64,000 nucleotides of DNA, taken from Spirochaetota bacterium. GTDB lineage: Bacteria > Spirochaetota > UBA4802 > UBA5550. This document shows positions 18,739 to 30,567 of this stretch, one piece after another. The DNA lies in NCBI GenBank assembly GCA_016933025.1, contig JAFGBT010000009.1:124001-188000 (forward strand). The letters run 5' to 3'. The translations under genes were made by a program, and so were the position numbers. Position 1 is the first letter of the stretch. Every line of letters starts with the position of its first letter. The notes beneath the pieces are model-generated. The model was not told the DNA's origin, did not search any database, and worked only from the letters and a program-made list of their open reading frames with translations.

Positions 18739-20760
18739 CTACACACCCAGCTCATTTAATACTTTCAGATATAACTCGAAATATTCCGAGCTTGCGAACT
18801 TTTTGATTATCTCTTCGGGCAACCTTTCAAAAAGGCCGTCCAGGTATTTCAACAGCATCTTAATGTTAACGCGTTTCTGTTCGGGAAAACCGTTGACGAA
18901 CCGCTCTACGTCCGCCTCGTCGTCGAGTATCACGACTCGGTCGGTGATGTCAAAAACGCCGCCATCCGTCAGGGCCGCTTCCGGCTTTTGTTCCTCGGCG
19001 GTCTCTTCCGCCCCCATGGTCTCCTCCATCTGGGACTCCTCAGGGGCGAGATCGGGAACGAACGTCTGTTCGACCATGCTCACGACCTCGGCGTCCGTCA
19101 TGCCCGTTTTCTGCACAAGTTCATTCCGTATATCGTCGACGTCCTCCTCGAATATCAGAGCGCTTCCGGAAGAGACGTCGCTCTCGATTGAATCGCGCTC
19201 CGAGTCATGAAGACTGTGCTCGGTGGGGAGAAGATAGCGCACGCGCTTCCGCTCACGCGGAGAACCTTCGCGGCCGGCCCGGTCGAATTCGTAGAGATGG
19301 TAGCGATCATAGAGATGTATGTCCTTAAATTCTTCCTTAAACAGCAGATCCTCAATCGTGTCAAATTCATCCGCCGTAAGGCCGAGCAGTTCAAGCGAGG
19401 TCGGGACCGTCTTCCCGCCGCGGCTTCCGAAGTAGTCGTCAATCTCCCTCATGTATCCGCCGAAATCCTCTTCAACAATCGCGGTATGAATGTAATCAAG
19501 CTCGTCGTCGCCGTATTTATACTCAAGGTCAACGACTAGGTCTTCGTCCGCGGAAACGAGCTCCTCTGTAAATGCAGCGATCCGCTCCCGGTCCTCATCG
19601 GCCTTCGCCTCCCCCAGAACCTGCGCGGCGCCTTCGTCTATCTGAACCATCCCGGTGATGATTTTATCCAGCTCGCTTTCATCGAATATGCCGTCACGGA
19701 CATCGGGCTCTTTCCGACTGTCTTCGATAAACACGACTTTCCCCGCAGACGGTTCGGGCCCCATCTCGGGTGGAGGCGCCGTCTCTTCAATAAACACCGG
19801 CTGTTTAACCTCGCGTGCCAGATCGGGGCCCGTTTCTGCCGCCTGGACCCCTCTCGCTTCGGCGACAGCTTCCCGTGCCTCCCTGGGTTCAACGGCTTTC
19901 TCAGGCTCGGCCACGACGGCCTCATCCGTCAGCACCGGTTCCAGATCTAATTCTTCAAGTGATATGGCAATTTCCCTCTCCTTCGTGGATACTTTCTCCT
20001 TGTCGGCAGGGAGAGGCTTCTCTTTTTTTTCCGCTTCTTTCTCTTTTTTCAATGCGGGCGGTGCCGCTGTTTCACCCGCGCTTGAGACCGGTTCGGCAAT
20101 AACCGCATCGCTATCAGCCATGTCCCAGATAACGTATTCATCACCGCCCTCAACGTATCCTTCACTCAGGCGCTTCCTCTCGCGCGGCTCGGCCGGCGTT
20201 GCTTCCTCCTCGGCCGGCATTACGGGCTCGACCTCTCTGGTTATATCCGGCTCCCGGGCGGCTTCTTTCTCTTCTGCCTCTGCCGGTTTTTCAAGAGGTG
20301 CCCATTTCTTCGCTTCATCATCGACCCTGTCGAGATCTTCAAGGGATATCGATTTTACGCCGTCATCAAATCCGGGCTCGGTCTCAGGATATTCCTCTTC
20401 ATCAGTCCCGGCCTCCTCTTCAACCCCGGTCTCCACCATCTCGGCAACGGCGGTTCCGGTCTCTTTTTCGCGGGCCGCCGCTGGCAAGGCGCTTTCAGCG
20501 CCGGCCGGGGGTTCGGCTTCCTCCGCCACCTTAAGCGGGATAAGGTCAAAGTCCTCAAGGCCCTCGATCAGGTCGCTCTCTGTGAGAAACAGGATATCCT
20601 CACGGGCGATCGTCTCCGCCTCCCGCAGATCAATTTTCCCGATATCACTGATATTGAAGTCGCCAGGAAGAGACTTCCTGACGCTGTCAGGGATATTGAT
20701 GATTACGTCCTGGTCGCTCATCCCTTTTTTATGTGAGGGTTCCTTCGGCATATCGCCCAT
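18739..20760 (-). CDS. large acidic low-complexity protein, possible scaffold
   Basis: The 673 residues are dominated by Glu, Asp, Ala and Pro. Only the ends look folded: residues 15-80 (QDVIINIPDSVRKSL, ISDIGKIDLREAETIA, LTESDLIEGLEDFDLIPL) and the last 60 (RVNIKMLLKYLDGLFERLPEE, FASSEYFELYLKVLNELGV). A third short conserved-looking patch lies near 430-500 (YMREIDDYFGSR, LLGLTADEFDTIEDLLF). The middle is probably disordered. No signal peptide or membrane span is seen. It is first in the block leading to the GAF protein, SUMF protein, phosphatase and kinase, so a scaffold or adaptor role is plausible but unproven. Later starts (20751, 20721) are possible; no strong ribosome site decides. Confidence 0.75.
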   Translation of the reverse strand: MGDMPKEPSHKKGMSDQDVIINIPDSVRKSLPGDFNISDIGKIDLREAETIAREDILFLTESDLIEGLEDFDLIPLKVAEEAEPPAGAESALPAAAREKETGTAVAEMVETGVEEEAGTDEEEYPETEPGFDDGVKSISLEDLDRVDDEAKKWAPLEKPAEAEEKEAAREPDITREVEPVMPAEEEATPAEPRERKRLSEGYVEGGDEYVIWDMADSDAVIAEPVSSAGETAAPPALKKEKEAEKKEKPLPADKEKVSTKEREIAISLEELDLEPVLTDEAVVAEPEKAVEPREAREAVAEARGVQAAETGPDLAREVKQPVFIEETAPPPEMGPEPSAGKVVFIEDSRKEPDVRDGIFDESELDKIITGMVQIDEGAAQVLGEAKADEDRERIAAFTEELVSADEDLVVDLEYKYGDDELDYIHTAIVEEDFGGYMREIDDYFGSRGGKTVPTSLELLGLTADEFDTIEDLLFKEEFKDIHLYDRYHLYEFDRAGREGSPRERKRVRYLLPTEHSLHDSERDSIESDVSSGSALIFEEDVDDIRNELVQKTGMTDAEVVSMVEQTFVPDLAPEESQMEETMGAEETAEEQKPEAALTDGGVFDITDRVVILDDEADVERFVNGFPEQKRVNIKMLLKYLDGLFERLPEEIIKKFASSEYFELYLKVLNELGV

Positions 20761-20948
20761 GCACCGTTCACTGATAATTTGGCCTCAGGCACGACCCAGC
20801 GGTGCGACATAATTTGTCCCTTCACCGCATGTTGCCGTGACAGAATACCCTGTATATAATATCGTTTAAACGCAAAAATAAATCAAGATTTTTAAATTTA
20901 CGGCCGGAAACGAGATAGATAGCCGGCTGGACGGGGCCCCTGAACGCA

Positions 20949-20978
20949 ATTAAGGATGGCATCCCTGCCATCCTTAAT
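20949..20978 (-). terminator. hairpin after atpC
   Basis: A perfect 13-bp stem (ATTAAGGATGGCA at 20949-20961, its complement at 20966-20978) with a four-base loop lies about 20 bases past the atpC stop. No U-run follows on either strand. It is well placed to end the ATP synthase transcript or protect its 3' end. Confidence 0.65.
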
Positions 20979-20999
20979 ATAGCGGTATATGTGTAATTA

Positions 21000-21404
21000 T
21001 TATCTGCTCGCGACTTTAATCCGGGCTTTAAGCCGGCGTTCCTCGTCCTGTAGCTTGACCCATTCGCTCGAAAAGGCCTTTATTTCCCTCTGCTTCTGGT
21101 CGAGCAAGGTTTTAAGTTTCTCTTCCAGGTCTTTCTTGTCGAGTTCGCTCTTTTTCGCCGCCCTTTCAGCAAGGATGATAAGCTTGTTGCCGCGAATTTC
21201 AACAACACCGCCCTCGACAATGAAGTACTCGGTGGTTTTCTGGTCGCGCAGCCGTATTTCGCCGATACCAAGCTCAGAAATCAGCGGCGCATGGTCGACG
21301 AGAAAACCCATCTCGCCGTTATAGGCCTGGACGACAGCAAATTGTATTTCACCTTCAAAGAGATAGCGGTCCGGCGTTAATATGCTGCACGTTAACTTTT
21401 TCAT
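21000..21404 (-). CDS. atpC: F1 ATP synthase epsilon subunit
   Basis: The 134-residue epsilon subunit sits on the central stalk and can inhibit ATP hydrolysis. The beta-sandwich domain reads LTCSILTPDRYLFEGEI, YNGEMGFLVDHAPLISELGIG, YFIVEGGVVEIRGNKLIILAE. The C-terminal helical hairpin is KKSELDKKDLEEKLKTLLD and onward. The length is normal. It is last of the operon, six bases after atpD. Confidence 0.96.
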   Translation of the reverse strand: MKKLTCSILTPDRYLFEGEIQFAVVQAYNGEMGFLVDHAPLISELGIGEIRLRDQKTTEYFIVEGGVVEIRGNKLIILAERAAKKSELDKKDLEEKLKTLLDQKQREIKAFSSEWVKLQDEERRLKARIKVASR

Positions 21405-21410
21405 CTGGCA

Positions 21411-22823
<1,413 letters not shown>

Positions 22824-22867
22824 TTACTCCTTAGTATCAAATGGTATCAATTATCGAAATTAACCTT

Positions 22868-23749
22868 TTACTTGAGAGCGGCGGCTCCACCGACAATCTC
22901 CGAAATCTCTTTCGTAATCTTGGCCTGCCGCGCCCTGTTATATGATATGGTAAGATCTCTGATCATCTCCGTTGACGCATCGGTCGCGTTCTTCATGGCG
23001 ACGCGGCGCGCGAACTGTTCCGAAAAGGACGACTCCAGGAAACAGGTATATATCCGCACCTTCAGGTAGAGCGGAATTATATAGGAAAATATCCTCCGCG
23101 GATCCGGCTCAAAGTAGTATTCCAGCTGCGCGCCGGGATAGAGGTCCTTGATCTCCTCCTCTTCGAGCAGGATGGGGAGAAGTTTCAGCATGGCGGGCTT
23201 CTGCGTTGATGAGGACTTCACCTTCGTATATGAAATATACACCTCGTGGACCTCGCCGCTGATAAAGAGGTTGCGCAGTTCTGTCCCTATCCTGGCGGCA
23301 TCTTCAAAGGTAAGCTTATCTTCCGGGTTAAGCATTGATTTGTACATGGGGATCTGCATGAATCTGAAAAAGCTGGTCCCCTTCTTCCCCACGACGTAAT
23401 AGAGCGCCTCCCTGTCCTCTTCCCTGAGCTTGTTGCCGAGAGCCAGGGTGTTTTCGATCACGTTGGTGTTGAAGCTGCCGCAGAGGCCGCGGTTGCCCGC
23501 AATCTGAAGGATCAGCACGCGCCTGGCGTCGGGTACTTCACGGAAGTGCGGATCATCCGATATCGCCACGCCGGTGTTCACCAGGTTGGAGAGGATTTCG
23601 TTCACCTTTGTCTCGTACGGCTTGGTCATTTCAAGGCGGCCCTGCATTTTTTTCATCTTTGCAGTGGACACCATCTCCATGGTGCTGGTGATCTTCCGGG
23701 TATTTGAAACGGATTGAATTCTATTTTTAATATCCCTTTGAGTAGCCAC
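22868..23749 (-). CDS. atpG: F1 ATP synthase gamma subunit
   Basis: Gamma is the rotor shaft. The 293 residues start MATQRDIKNRIQSVSNTRKI and end with the matching C-terminal helix MKNATDASTEMIRDLTISYN, the two halves of the coiled coil. The middle has NRGLCGSFNTNVI, typical of the family. The start codon is GTG (complement of 23747-23749). It lies 19 bases after atpA. Confidence 0.97.
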   Translation of the reverse strand: MATQRDIKNRIQSVSNTRKITSTMEMVSTAKMKKMQGRLEMTKPYETKVNEILSNLVNTGVAISDDPHFREVPDARRVLILQIAGNRGLCGSFNTNVIENTLALGNKLREEDREALYYVVGKKGTSFFRFMQIPMYKSMLNPEDKLTFEDAARIGTELRNLFISGEVHEVYISYTKVKSSSTQKPAMLKLLPILLEEEEIKDLYPGAQLEYYFEPDPRRIFSYIIPLYLKVRIYTCFLESSFSEQFARRVAMKNATDASTEMIRDLTISYNRARQAKITKEISEIVGGAAALK

Positions 23750-23768
23750 TGTCCGATCCCTTTATTGG

Positions 23769-25845
<2,077 letters not shown>

Positions 25846-25875
25846 GTTATTACCCTGCTCACAAGATTAAATAAG

Positions 25876-25909
25876 GGGACAGTTCAGTAATATATTACTG
25901 AACTGTCCC
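25876..25909. repeat. perfect 34-bp palindrome over the atpF stop
   Basis: GGGACAGTTCAGTAATA (25876-25892) is followed directly by its exact complement (25893-25909), with no spacer. On the minus strand it encodes the last residues of atpF (GTVQ) and its TAA, then runs into the atpF-atpH gap. It would fold in mRNA to a long hairpin between the b and delta cistrons, and could act as a processing site or be an inserted REP-like element. Confidence 0.85.
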
Positions 25910-26404
25910 TATTTTATTCAAAGCCTCTTCAACAAGAGCTTTTTGATCTTCAGCTTTGATGTTCTTACTGATAATCTTCGAAGCGATTTCAGTCGACAGA
26001 ACAACCACTTCTGTCTTGATATCCGCCAGCGCCTTGTCCTTGGCAAGCTCTATCTCTTTCTTGGCACGTTCCGCGATAGACCTCGACTCGGCATTTGCCT
26101 TGTCGACGATTTCGTTTTTGATTTTCTCGGCCTCGTCCCTGCCCTTCGAGATGACCTGGGCAGCCTCGTTCTTGGCATTGTCCATCATCGCCTTGTGCTG
26201 GGCGAGAAGCTTTTCCGCCTCAAGGCGCGTACGCTCGGCATTATCAATTTCAAAGCGGACTTTCTCCGCCCTTGCATCCAGCGAATCAACGATCGGCCTC
26301 CACGCCGCTTTCCAGAGAACGAGAAGCATTACGATGAATGTAATGATCGTCCAAAGCAGGAGGCCAGGATCGACTCTCAGCAATCCTTCCTTTAAAAATT
26401 CCAT
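25895..26404 (-). CDS. atpF: F0 ATP synthase b subunit
   Basis: This is the peripheral-stalk b subunit, 169 residues. One N-terminal membrane helix (about 15-33, LLLWTIITFIVMLLVLWKA) is followed by a long charged helix (SLDARAEKVRFEIDNAERTRLEAEKLL and on) for dimerisation. The last four codons and the stop lie in the perfect palindrome at 25876-25909, so the present C terminus (KIGTVQ) may have been set by that element. It lies 59 bases after atpE. Confidence 0.96.
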   Translation of the reverse strand: MEFLKEGLLRVDPGLLLWTIITFIVMLLVLWKAAWRPIVDSLDARAEKVRFEIDNAERTRLEAEKLLAQHKAMMDNAKNEAAQVISKGRDEAEKIKNEIVDKANAESRSIAERAKKEIELAKDKALADIKTEVVVLSTEIASKIISKNIKAEDQKALVEEALNKIGTVQ

Positions 26405-26463
26405 ATCTATTACCTTTTACTACAAAGATAAGTCTTTCTCAAGACTGATCGATTCACAGATGC

Positions 26464-26745
26464 TTACTTCTGCACTTCCTGTACGCTCGGCTTTTCCGGC
26501 TCTACGACAGCCTGGGGCTTCTGGATTGCCAGCATGAAGGTAATAACCAGCGCGAAGAAGGTGAAACCTTCAATCAGAGCAGCTGCGATAATCATAGCCG
26601 TTCTCAGGTCGCCGCTGAGTTCAGGCTGACGAGCCATACCTTCGATAGCACCAGACGCCAGTCGGCCGATGCCGAGAGCAGCGCCGATAACAACCAGACC
26701 CGCGCCGAGACCTGCCGCCAGATACGATAAACCTAAATATTCCAT
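26464..26745 (-). CDS. atpE: F0 ATP synthase c subunit
   Basis: This is the ring subunit, 93 residues, with two membrane helices. Helix 1 carries the glycine-rich GAGLVVIGAALGIGRLASGAIEG. The polar loop is MARQPEL. Helix 2 holds the ion-binding Glu59 in AAALIEGFTFFALVI. The Na+ signature (Gln in helix 1 plus Ser/Thr after the Glu) is absent, so proton coupling is predicted. A charged C-terminal tail of about 17 residues (KPQAVVEPEKPSVQEVQK) is longer than usual. Confidence 0.96.
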   Translation of the reverse strand: MEYLGLSYLAAGLGAGLVVIGAALGIGRLASGAIEGMARQPELSGDLRTAMIIAAALIEGFTFFALVITFMLAIQKPQAVVEPEKPSVQEVQK

Positions 26746-26842
26746 CCTTTCCTCCTGCGTATTATAAATAATTTTCTCGTAGTTTATTTTAAATTAATCT
26801 ATAGAATAAATTAATTTAATTGCTATAGTACTCCTGCGCCCA

Positions 26843-27793
26843 TCAGTGCGCGTGCAATGAAGATCCGATAAACATCGCCGACAGTACCGTGAAAATATAG
26901 GCCTGCAGCCATGCAACAAGGAGCATTTCAAGGGCGTATATCATCAGCGACATGACGACCGAGCCGATACCAACGAAATATGAATTAAACATCATGACAA
27001 GATAAATAAATATCAGTATAACAACGTGGCCAGCGGTCATATTCGCAAAGAGACGAATGGTCAGGGCAAACGGCTTGATGATAAGACCGATCAGTTCGAT
27101 GGGCCACAGAAGCATAATGCCGAGGACAAACGGCACGCCATGCGGGACGGTTCCCTTATAGAACCAGAGCGGACCCTGCTTTATAACGCCGACGCCGATA
27201 ATGCCGATCAGCGTGAGCACGGCCAGCCCGCCGGTCACGGCCAGGTTGCCGGTCGCTGTTGCCATTCCCGGGACAAGGCCGAGATAGTTGCAGAAAAGAA
27301 TAAAAAAGAAGAGACTCAGAAAGTAGGGCGTCGCTTTTTTGGCGTACTTGCCTTCGAAGTTGGGCTCGACGATTTCCTCATGGACCCACTGTATGAGCGA
27401 CTCCCACCAGTTGACCCATCTCGACTCGGAACCCATTTTAGCTTTTTTAATCTGAACTGCAAGGGGAATGAATATGCCAAGACCCATGAGTCCCGCGAGC
27501 CACATCATCATGACCCACTTGGTTATCCTCATGTCGAAGATGCCGAGAAGCTTTTCGCTCAGCACCGTCTCATTGACGTGCGCTATCGCATTGTTGATCC
27601 CTTTTAATTGTTTGAGAAGAATATTATCGTGGGGATTGACGTGTGTATGTTCGATCACATGGTCGGTAAGGTGGCCTGTCACAAGCTCTCCGACACCGCC
27701 GCCTTCATGGTGGCCATGGCTTGGAGCAACCATAAACACCAGAAACAATACATATGCAACTACGATAATAACGAGCGGGATTATGCGTTTCAA
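26843..27793 (-). CDS. atpB: F0 ATP synthase a subunit
   Basis: The 316-residue a subunit forms the ion channel against the c ring. The essential arginine is in KPFALTIRLFANMTAGHVVIL, within a run of five to six membrane helices. The N terminus is extended: a membrane segment (IPLVIIVVAYVLFLVFMVA) followed by a His/Gly-rich stretch (SHGHHEGGGVGE) and an amphipathic region before the next helix, longer than in E. coli. It stands between atpZ (upstream, 150-base gap) and atpE. Confidence 0.96.
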   Translation of the reverse strand: MKRIIPLVIIVVAYVLFLVFMVAPSHGHHEGGGVGELVTGHLTDHVIEHTHVNPHDNILLKQLKGINNAIAHVNETVLSEKLLGIFDMRITKWVMMMWLAGLMGLGIFIPLAVQIKKAKMGSESRWVNWWESLIQWVHEEIVEPNFEGKYAKKATPYFLSLFFFILFCNYLGLVPGMATATGNLAVTGGLAVLTLIGIIGVGVIKQGPLWFYKGTVPHGVPFVLGIMLLWPIELIGLIIKPFALTIRLFANMTAGHVVILIFIYLVMMFNSYFVGIGSVVMSLMIYALEMLLVAWLQAYIFTVLSAMFIGSSLHAH

Positions 27794-27942
27794 GAGAAAT
27801 CTCCTAGATCATTTGTTTACTCGGTTTCTTTTTACATCCGCCGCGTCTACAAGATGGGCGACCCAACTCTTACAACTCCCGGGCCGCCTCGTACGATTTC
27901 TTTGACCATTAAAAAAAATAAGACATAAAAATCAAGATAATT

Positions 27943-28257
27943 TCATCGTAGCCATTTATTTCTTATATCATTTCCAGCATTTTTTTCTTTTTCCAGCTTT
28001 TCTGTTCGCTCAATGTCCTTCAGCTGCCGGATCAAATGATAGAAGCCTATTGCCATCCCGATAAACGCGCCTATACTCGTGAAGATCGGTGATTTGCCGT
28101 AATGGCTGTCGAGCTTGTAACCTCCCAGAAGAAACAGGACCACCGTCGCAGCGAGTTGAATCCCGATTGATGAATAAGTATATATCGTTCGGCCCAGGCC
28201 TCTTTTGCTCACGTCGGTCGCTCGTCCCTTATCGTCTATACCTGACAACCTCGCCAT
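27943..28257 (-). CDS. atpZ: AtpZ/AtpI-like membrane protein of the ATP synthase operon
   Basis: The 104-residue protein has two predicted membrane helices (SIGIQLAATVVLFLLGGYKLD and IFTSIGAFIGMAIGFYHLI) followed by a charged tail, the AtpZ pattern. AtpZ/AtpI proteins are thought to help c-ring assembly or carry Mg2+/Ca2+. It is first in the operon, just downstream of the likely promoter region. No separate larger AtpI is encoded between it and atpB. Confidence 0.82.
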   Translation of the reverse strand: MARLSGIDDKGRATDVSKRGLGRTIYTYSSIGIQLAATVVLFLLGGYKLDSHYGKSPIFTSIGAFIGMAIGFYHLIRQLKDIERTEKLEKEKNAGNDIRNKWLR

Positions 28258-28585
28258 CCCTGTCAGGATTTTTTTTATTAGGTAATTGTCAAGGTTTTTT
28301 CATTCTTTTTGGTTTGTTTTTAGGGTTTAATCAAAAAAATAACAATTTACGGGGATGCTCCTTCACCCGGGTTCCGTGATTCGATTCAAATGAAAGAATC
28401 GGGTGGATTGAGCCAAACCTAACAGCGGTTTCATAAATTAAAACAGTTTATAATAAAGTTGTAGGATCAACTATTAAGCACAGAAGGGGGAGATGACGAT
28501 AATAAATAAGTCAGCAAACAGACTGTGATGCAGGGCAGACGCGCACTGCGTTCCCCAAGCTATTGAGATAACAGAAGGGATGTGT
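28258..28585. promoter_or_regulatory. divergent promoter region between atp operon and HicB-like gene
   Basis: This 328-base AT-rich stretch should hold the atp promoter on the minus strand (a TTGACA lies at 28292-28287, but no good -10 follows it) and the hicB-like promoter on the plus strand. There TATAAT at 28449-28454 matches consensus exactly, but no convincing -35 was found. Homopolymer T/A runs are frequent in the left half. Confidence 0.45.
28493..28528 (+). CDS. possible 11-codon upstream reading frame
   Basis: ATG 28493 is preceded at once by AAGGGGGAG, a strong ribosome-site-like run, and reads MTIINKSANRL then TGA. It lies in the 5' leader expected from the TATAAT at 28449. It could be a leader peptide for the HicB-like gene or chance. 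Confidence 0.2.
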   Translation: MTIINKSANRL

Positions 28586-28840
28586 ATGAAGTTATCAATT
28601 AAGATTATACAGAGCCAGGATGAAATTATTGCGAACTGCCCGGAACTAGATATTAATTGCTACGGCGCGGACAAAGACGAGGCCATACGAAGGATAAAAA
28701 AAGTAATAAATTTTTACGTTGACTCAGCCAAGGAACTCGGCCTTGACGTTGAAGCGCTCTCGGAGATCTCAATCGAAGGGGAGATGAGCCAATCCCTCAT
28801 CGACAGGCTCGGCGGAGCGCAGAACAACACCATAAATTAA
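28586..28840 (+). CDS. HicB-like (UPF0150-type) small protein, orphan
   Basis: The 84-residue protein opens KLSIKIIQSQDEIIANCPELDINCYG, then ADKDEAIRRIKKVINFYVDSAKELG. This is the strand-strand-helix layout of the partial RNase H fold in HicB antitoxins, which often read YxAxCPEL...GxTxxEA. No HicA-type double-stranded-RNA-binding toxin gene lies on either side, and there is no clear C-terminal DNA-binding domain. ATG 28586 is preferred to 28580 because AAGGGA sits just upstream of it. It is probably a solitary HicB-fold protein. Confidence 0.6.
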   Translation: MKLSIKIIQSQDEIIANCPELDINCYGADKDEAIRRIKKVINFYVDSAKELGLDVEALSEISIEGEMSQSLIDRLGGAQNNTIN

Positions 28841-28900
28841 TCGTCCCGGTCGGCTCCTGCATCCCCCTGATAACAGTTTTCACGTTTCAATAATATATCA

Positions 28901-28928
28901 GGGCGGGGTCTCGCGAGAGGCCCCGCCC
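28901..28928. terminator. bidirectional GC-rich hairpin between convergent genes
   Basis: GGGCGGGG (28901-28908) pairs with CCCCGCCC (28921-28928), with CTC/GAG pairing inside the intervening bases. TATTTT follows on the plus strand. It serves the ends of the HicB-like gene (stop 28840) and the parvulin gene (stop 28940). Confidence 0.7.
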
Positions 28929-28939
28929 TATTTTCGGCA

Positions 28940-30331
28940 TCAATCTCCCGACAGCTCTGAATCATTAATCTTTAAGTTGTTTTTCTTGAGGAGCTCATCC
29001 ACCCAGGCTTTCCGTTTTTCTGACCTCTTCATGTCAACAAGCCGGGCCTCTATGCTCTTCCTGACCTCATCGAAGGGGATGACTTTTTTCACGCTCTTGC
29101 CGCCCTCATTCAGGTTCCTCGTATACATCTTGTCAAGATTTTTCGTGTAATAATCCCGCACATCCTGCGGCGTCACCGTAATATCGGCCAGCACCACTTC
29201 GGACTCATATGTCCCCGCGATATTATAATCAACGAAGAATGCGAGTTCTTTCTTGAACTTTTCCTCTTTGTCGATTCCCTTCTTTTTCGCCTCGCGCATC
29301 AGGACTTCTTCACGCAATATGCGCCTGGCGAGCTCACGCTTTATTTTATCCTCTATGACCATATCGGGGCGCCCCATGCCCCTTCTCTTCTTCAATATAA
29401 AATTTACCAGCCTGTTCAAATCGGCGACCCTGAATTCATTCTCGCCCACCTTGAAAATCAGATCGGCCGGATTATAGAATTGCACCGTATCGACATTGTT
29501 CACGACGTCCTCGGCCTTGATCAGTCTTTCCTGGAGGCCCTGGGATGAATTATACATAAGGCGCCGTTTCAGCCCCATCTGCTGCACCTTGTCATCAATG
29601 ACGTCTTCAATGTTGTCTTCCGTAAGATTGACCACCTCATCCACCTGAATGATGTATACGGCATTTCCTATCTTAAGCGGCTCTTTCGTATAGGTACCCT
29701 CCTTCACCGAAAAAACGGCTTTTGAAAAATCCTCGCCGCGCATTCCCGCGATGATATAACCGATATCCCCGCCCTTCCGTTTGGAGAAATCATCCGAATT
29801 TTTTTTCGCCAGTTCATCAAAGGGCTCGCCTTTGTCCAGTTCTGCAATAAGCTTCTTCGCCTTCTCCATCTTCTCATTGAGCGCCTCGTTCATTTCGGCG
29901 TCGGTCAGCTTTTGTCGTTTGTTATTGACGAGCTTGAAGTTTTTCGCCGTCAATTTGATTATTCGCGCCTTCGCGGCCTTCTCGCTGAATTTGCCCTGGG
30001 TGCTTATCTGCCGCGACATGTACTGCGAGTAAAAATTTCTGACGGCATGGTTTTTCAGGTACAGGAATTCTTCACTCGCGTCAAAGCCCGCATTTTTCGC
30101 CTCCCGCACCAGTAATTTTTCAGTAGCGAAACGCTCGAGGTGCGTTTTCTGCTGAGCCACCTTTTTGAGTATTGATTCCTTAGACATTCGCCGGGCTTCC
30201 ATCCATTCATAAAAATCGCCCCGCGTGATCTGACCGCCGTTATACGTGGCGAGAACATCGCCCTCGCGTTTGCAGCCCGACACCGCAACGACCGCGGCAA
30301 ACACAATTGACATAATTTTCCAGGTTTTCAT
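28940..30331 (-). CDS. SurA/PpiC-like peptidyl-prolyl isomerase lipoprotein
   Basis: The 463-residue protein starts with a lipoprotein signal (MKTWKIMSIVFAAVVAVSGC, lipobox VSGC), so it is periplasmic and membrane-anchored. The N-terminal helical SurA-like region (YNGGQITRGDFYEWMEARRM) precedes a parvulin domain: AKKLIAELDKGEPFDELAKK, GGDIGYIIAGM, FSKAVFSVKEGTYTKEPLKI, YIIQVDEV. A further helical chaperone segment (IEDKIKRELARRILREEVLM) follows the isomerase. It probably escorts outer-membrane barrels, several of which are encoded in this window. The terminator at 28901 lies downstream. Confidence 0.88.
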   Translation of the reverse strand: MKTWKIMSIVFAAVVAVSGCKREGDVLATYNGGQITRGDFYEWMEARRMSKESILKKVAQQKTHLERFATEKLLVREAKNAGFDASEEFLYLKNHAVRNFYSQYMSRQISTQGKFSEKAAKARIIKLTAKNFKLVNNKRQKLTDAEMNEALNEKMEKAKKLIAELDKGEPFDELAKKNSDDFSKRKGGDIGYIIAGMRGEDFSKAVFSVKEGTYTKEPLKIGNAVYIIQVDEVVNLTEDNIEDVIDDKVQQMGLKRRLMYNSSQGLQERLIKAEDVVNNVDTVQFYNPADLIFKVGENEFRVADLNRLVNFILKKRRGMGRPDMVIEDKIKRELARRILREEVLMREAKKKGIDKEEKFKKELAFFVDYNIAGTYESEVVLADITVTPQDVRDYYTKNLDKMYTRNLNEGGKSVKKVIPFDEVRKSIEARLVDMKRSEKRKAWVDELLKKNNLKINDSELSGD

Positions 30332-30567
30332 TTGTCGTCTCCAGATTGCTTGATTTTCCAGGTACTCTGCGCACGCAGGGCTGGATGAGATTCAGCTATC
30401 CCAATTTTTTTCTGTCTGAAACCGTCTAATTATCAATAAAGTATATTATGAATACGGAAACAACAGACCCGCACAGTTACAAATTGTCAAATGAATTTCA
30501 TGAGGCGGGCCGTTTTTCGAGGGCCGTGACTGACTGGTGCCGGGGGAAATCCCCGACGGCAATATTT

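Noticed and set aside
19655-20812. 385-codon Ser-rich open frame on the plus strand
   Set aside because: It mirrors the Glu/Ala-rich acidic gene on the other strand; Ser/Phe-rich text is what antisense of such codons gives.
26464-26745. Na+-coupled ATP synthase
   Set aside because: The c subunit lacks the helix 1 Gln and the Ser/Thr after the ion-binding Glu that mark Na+ enzymes.
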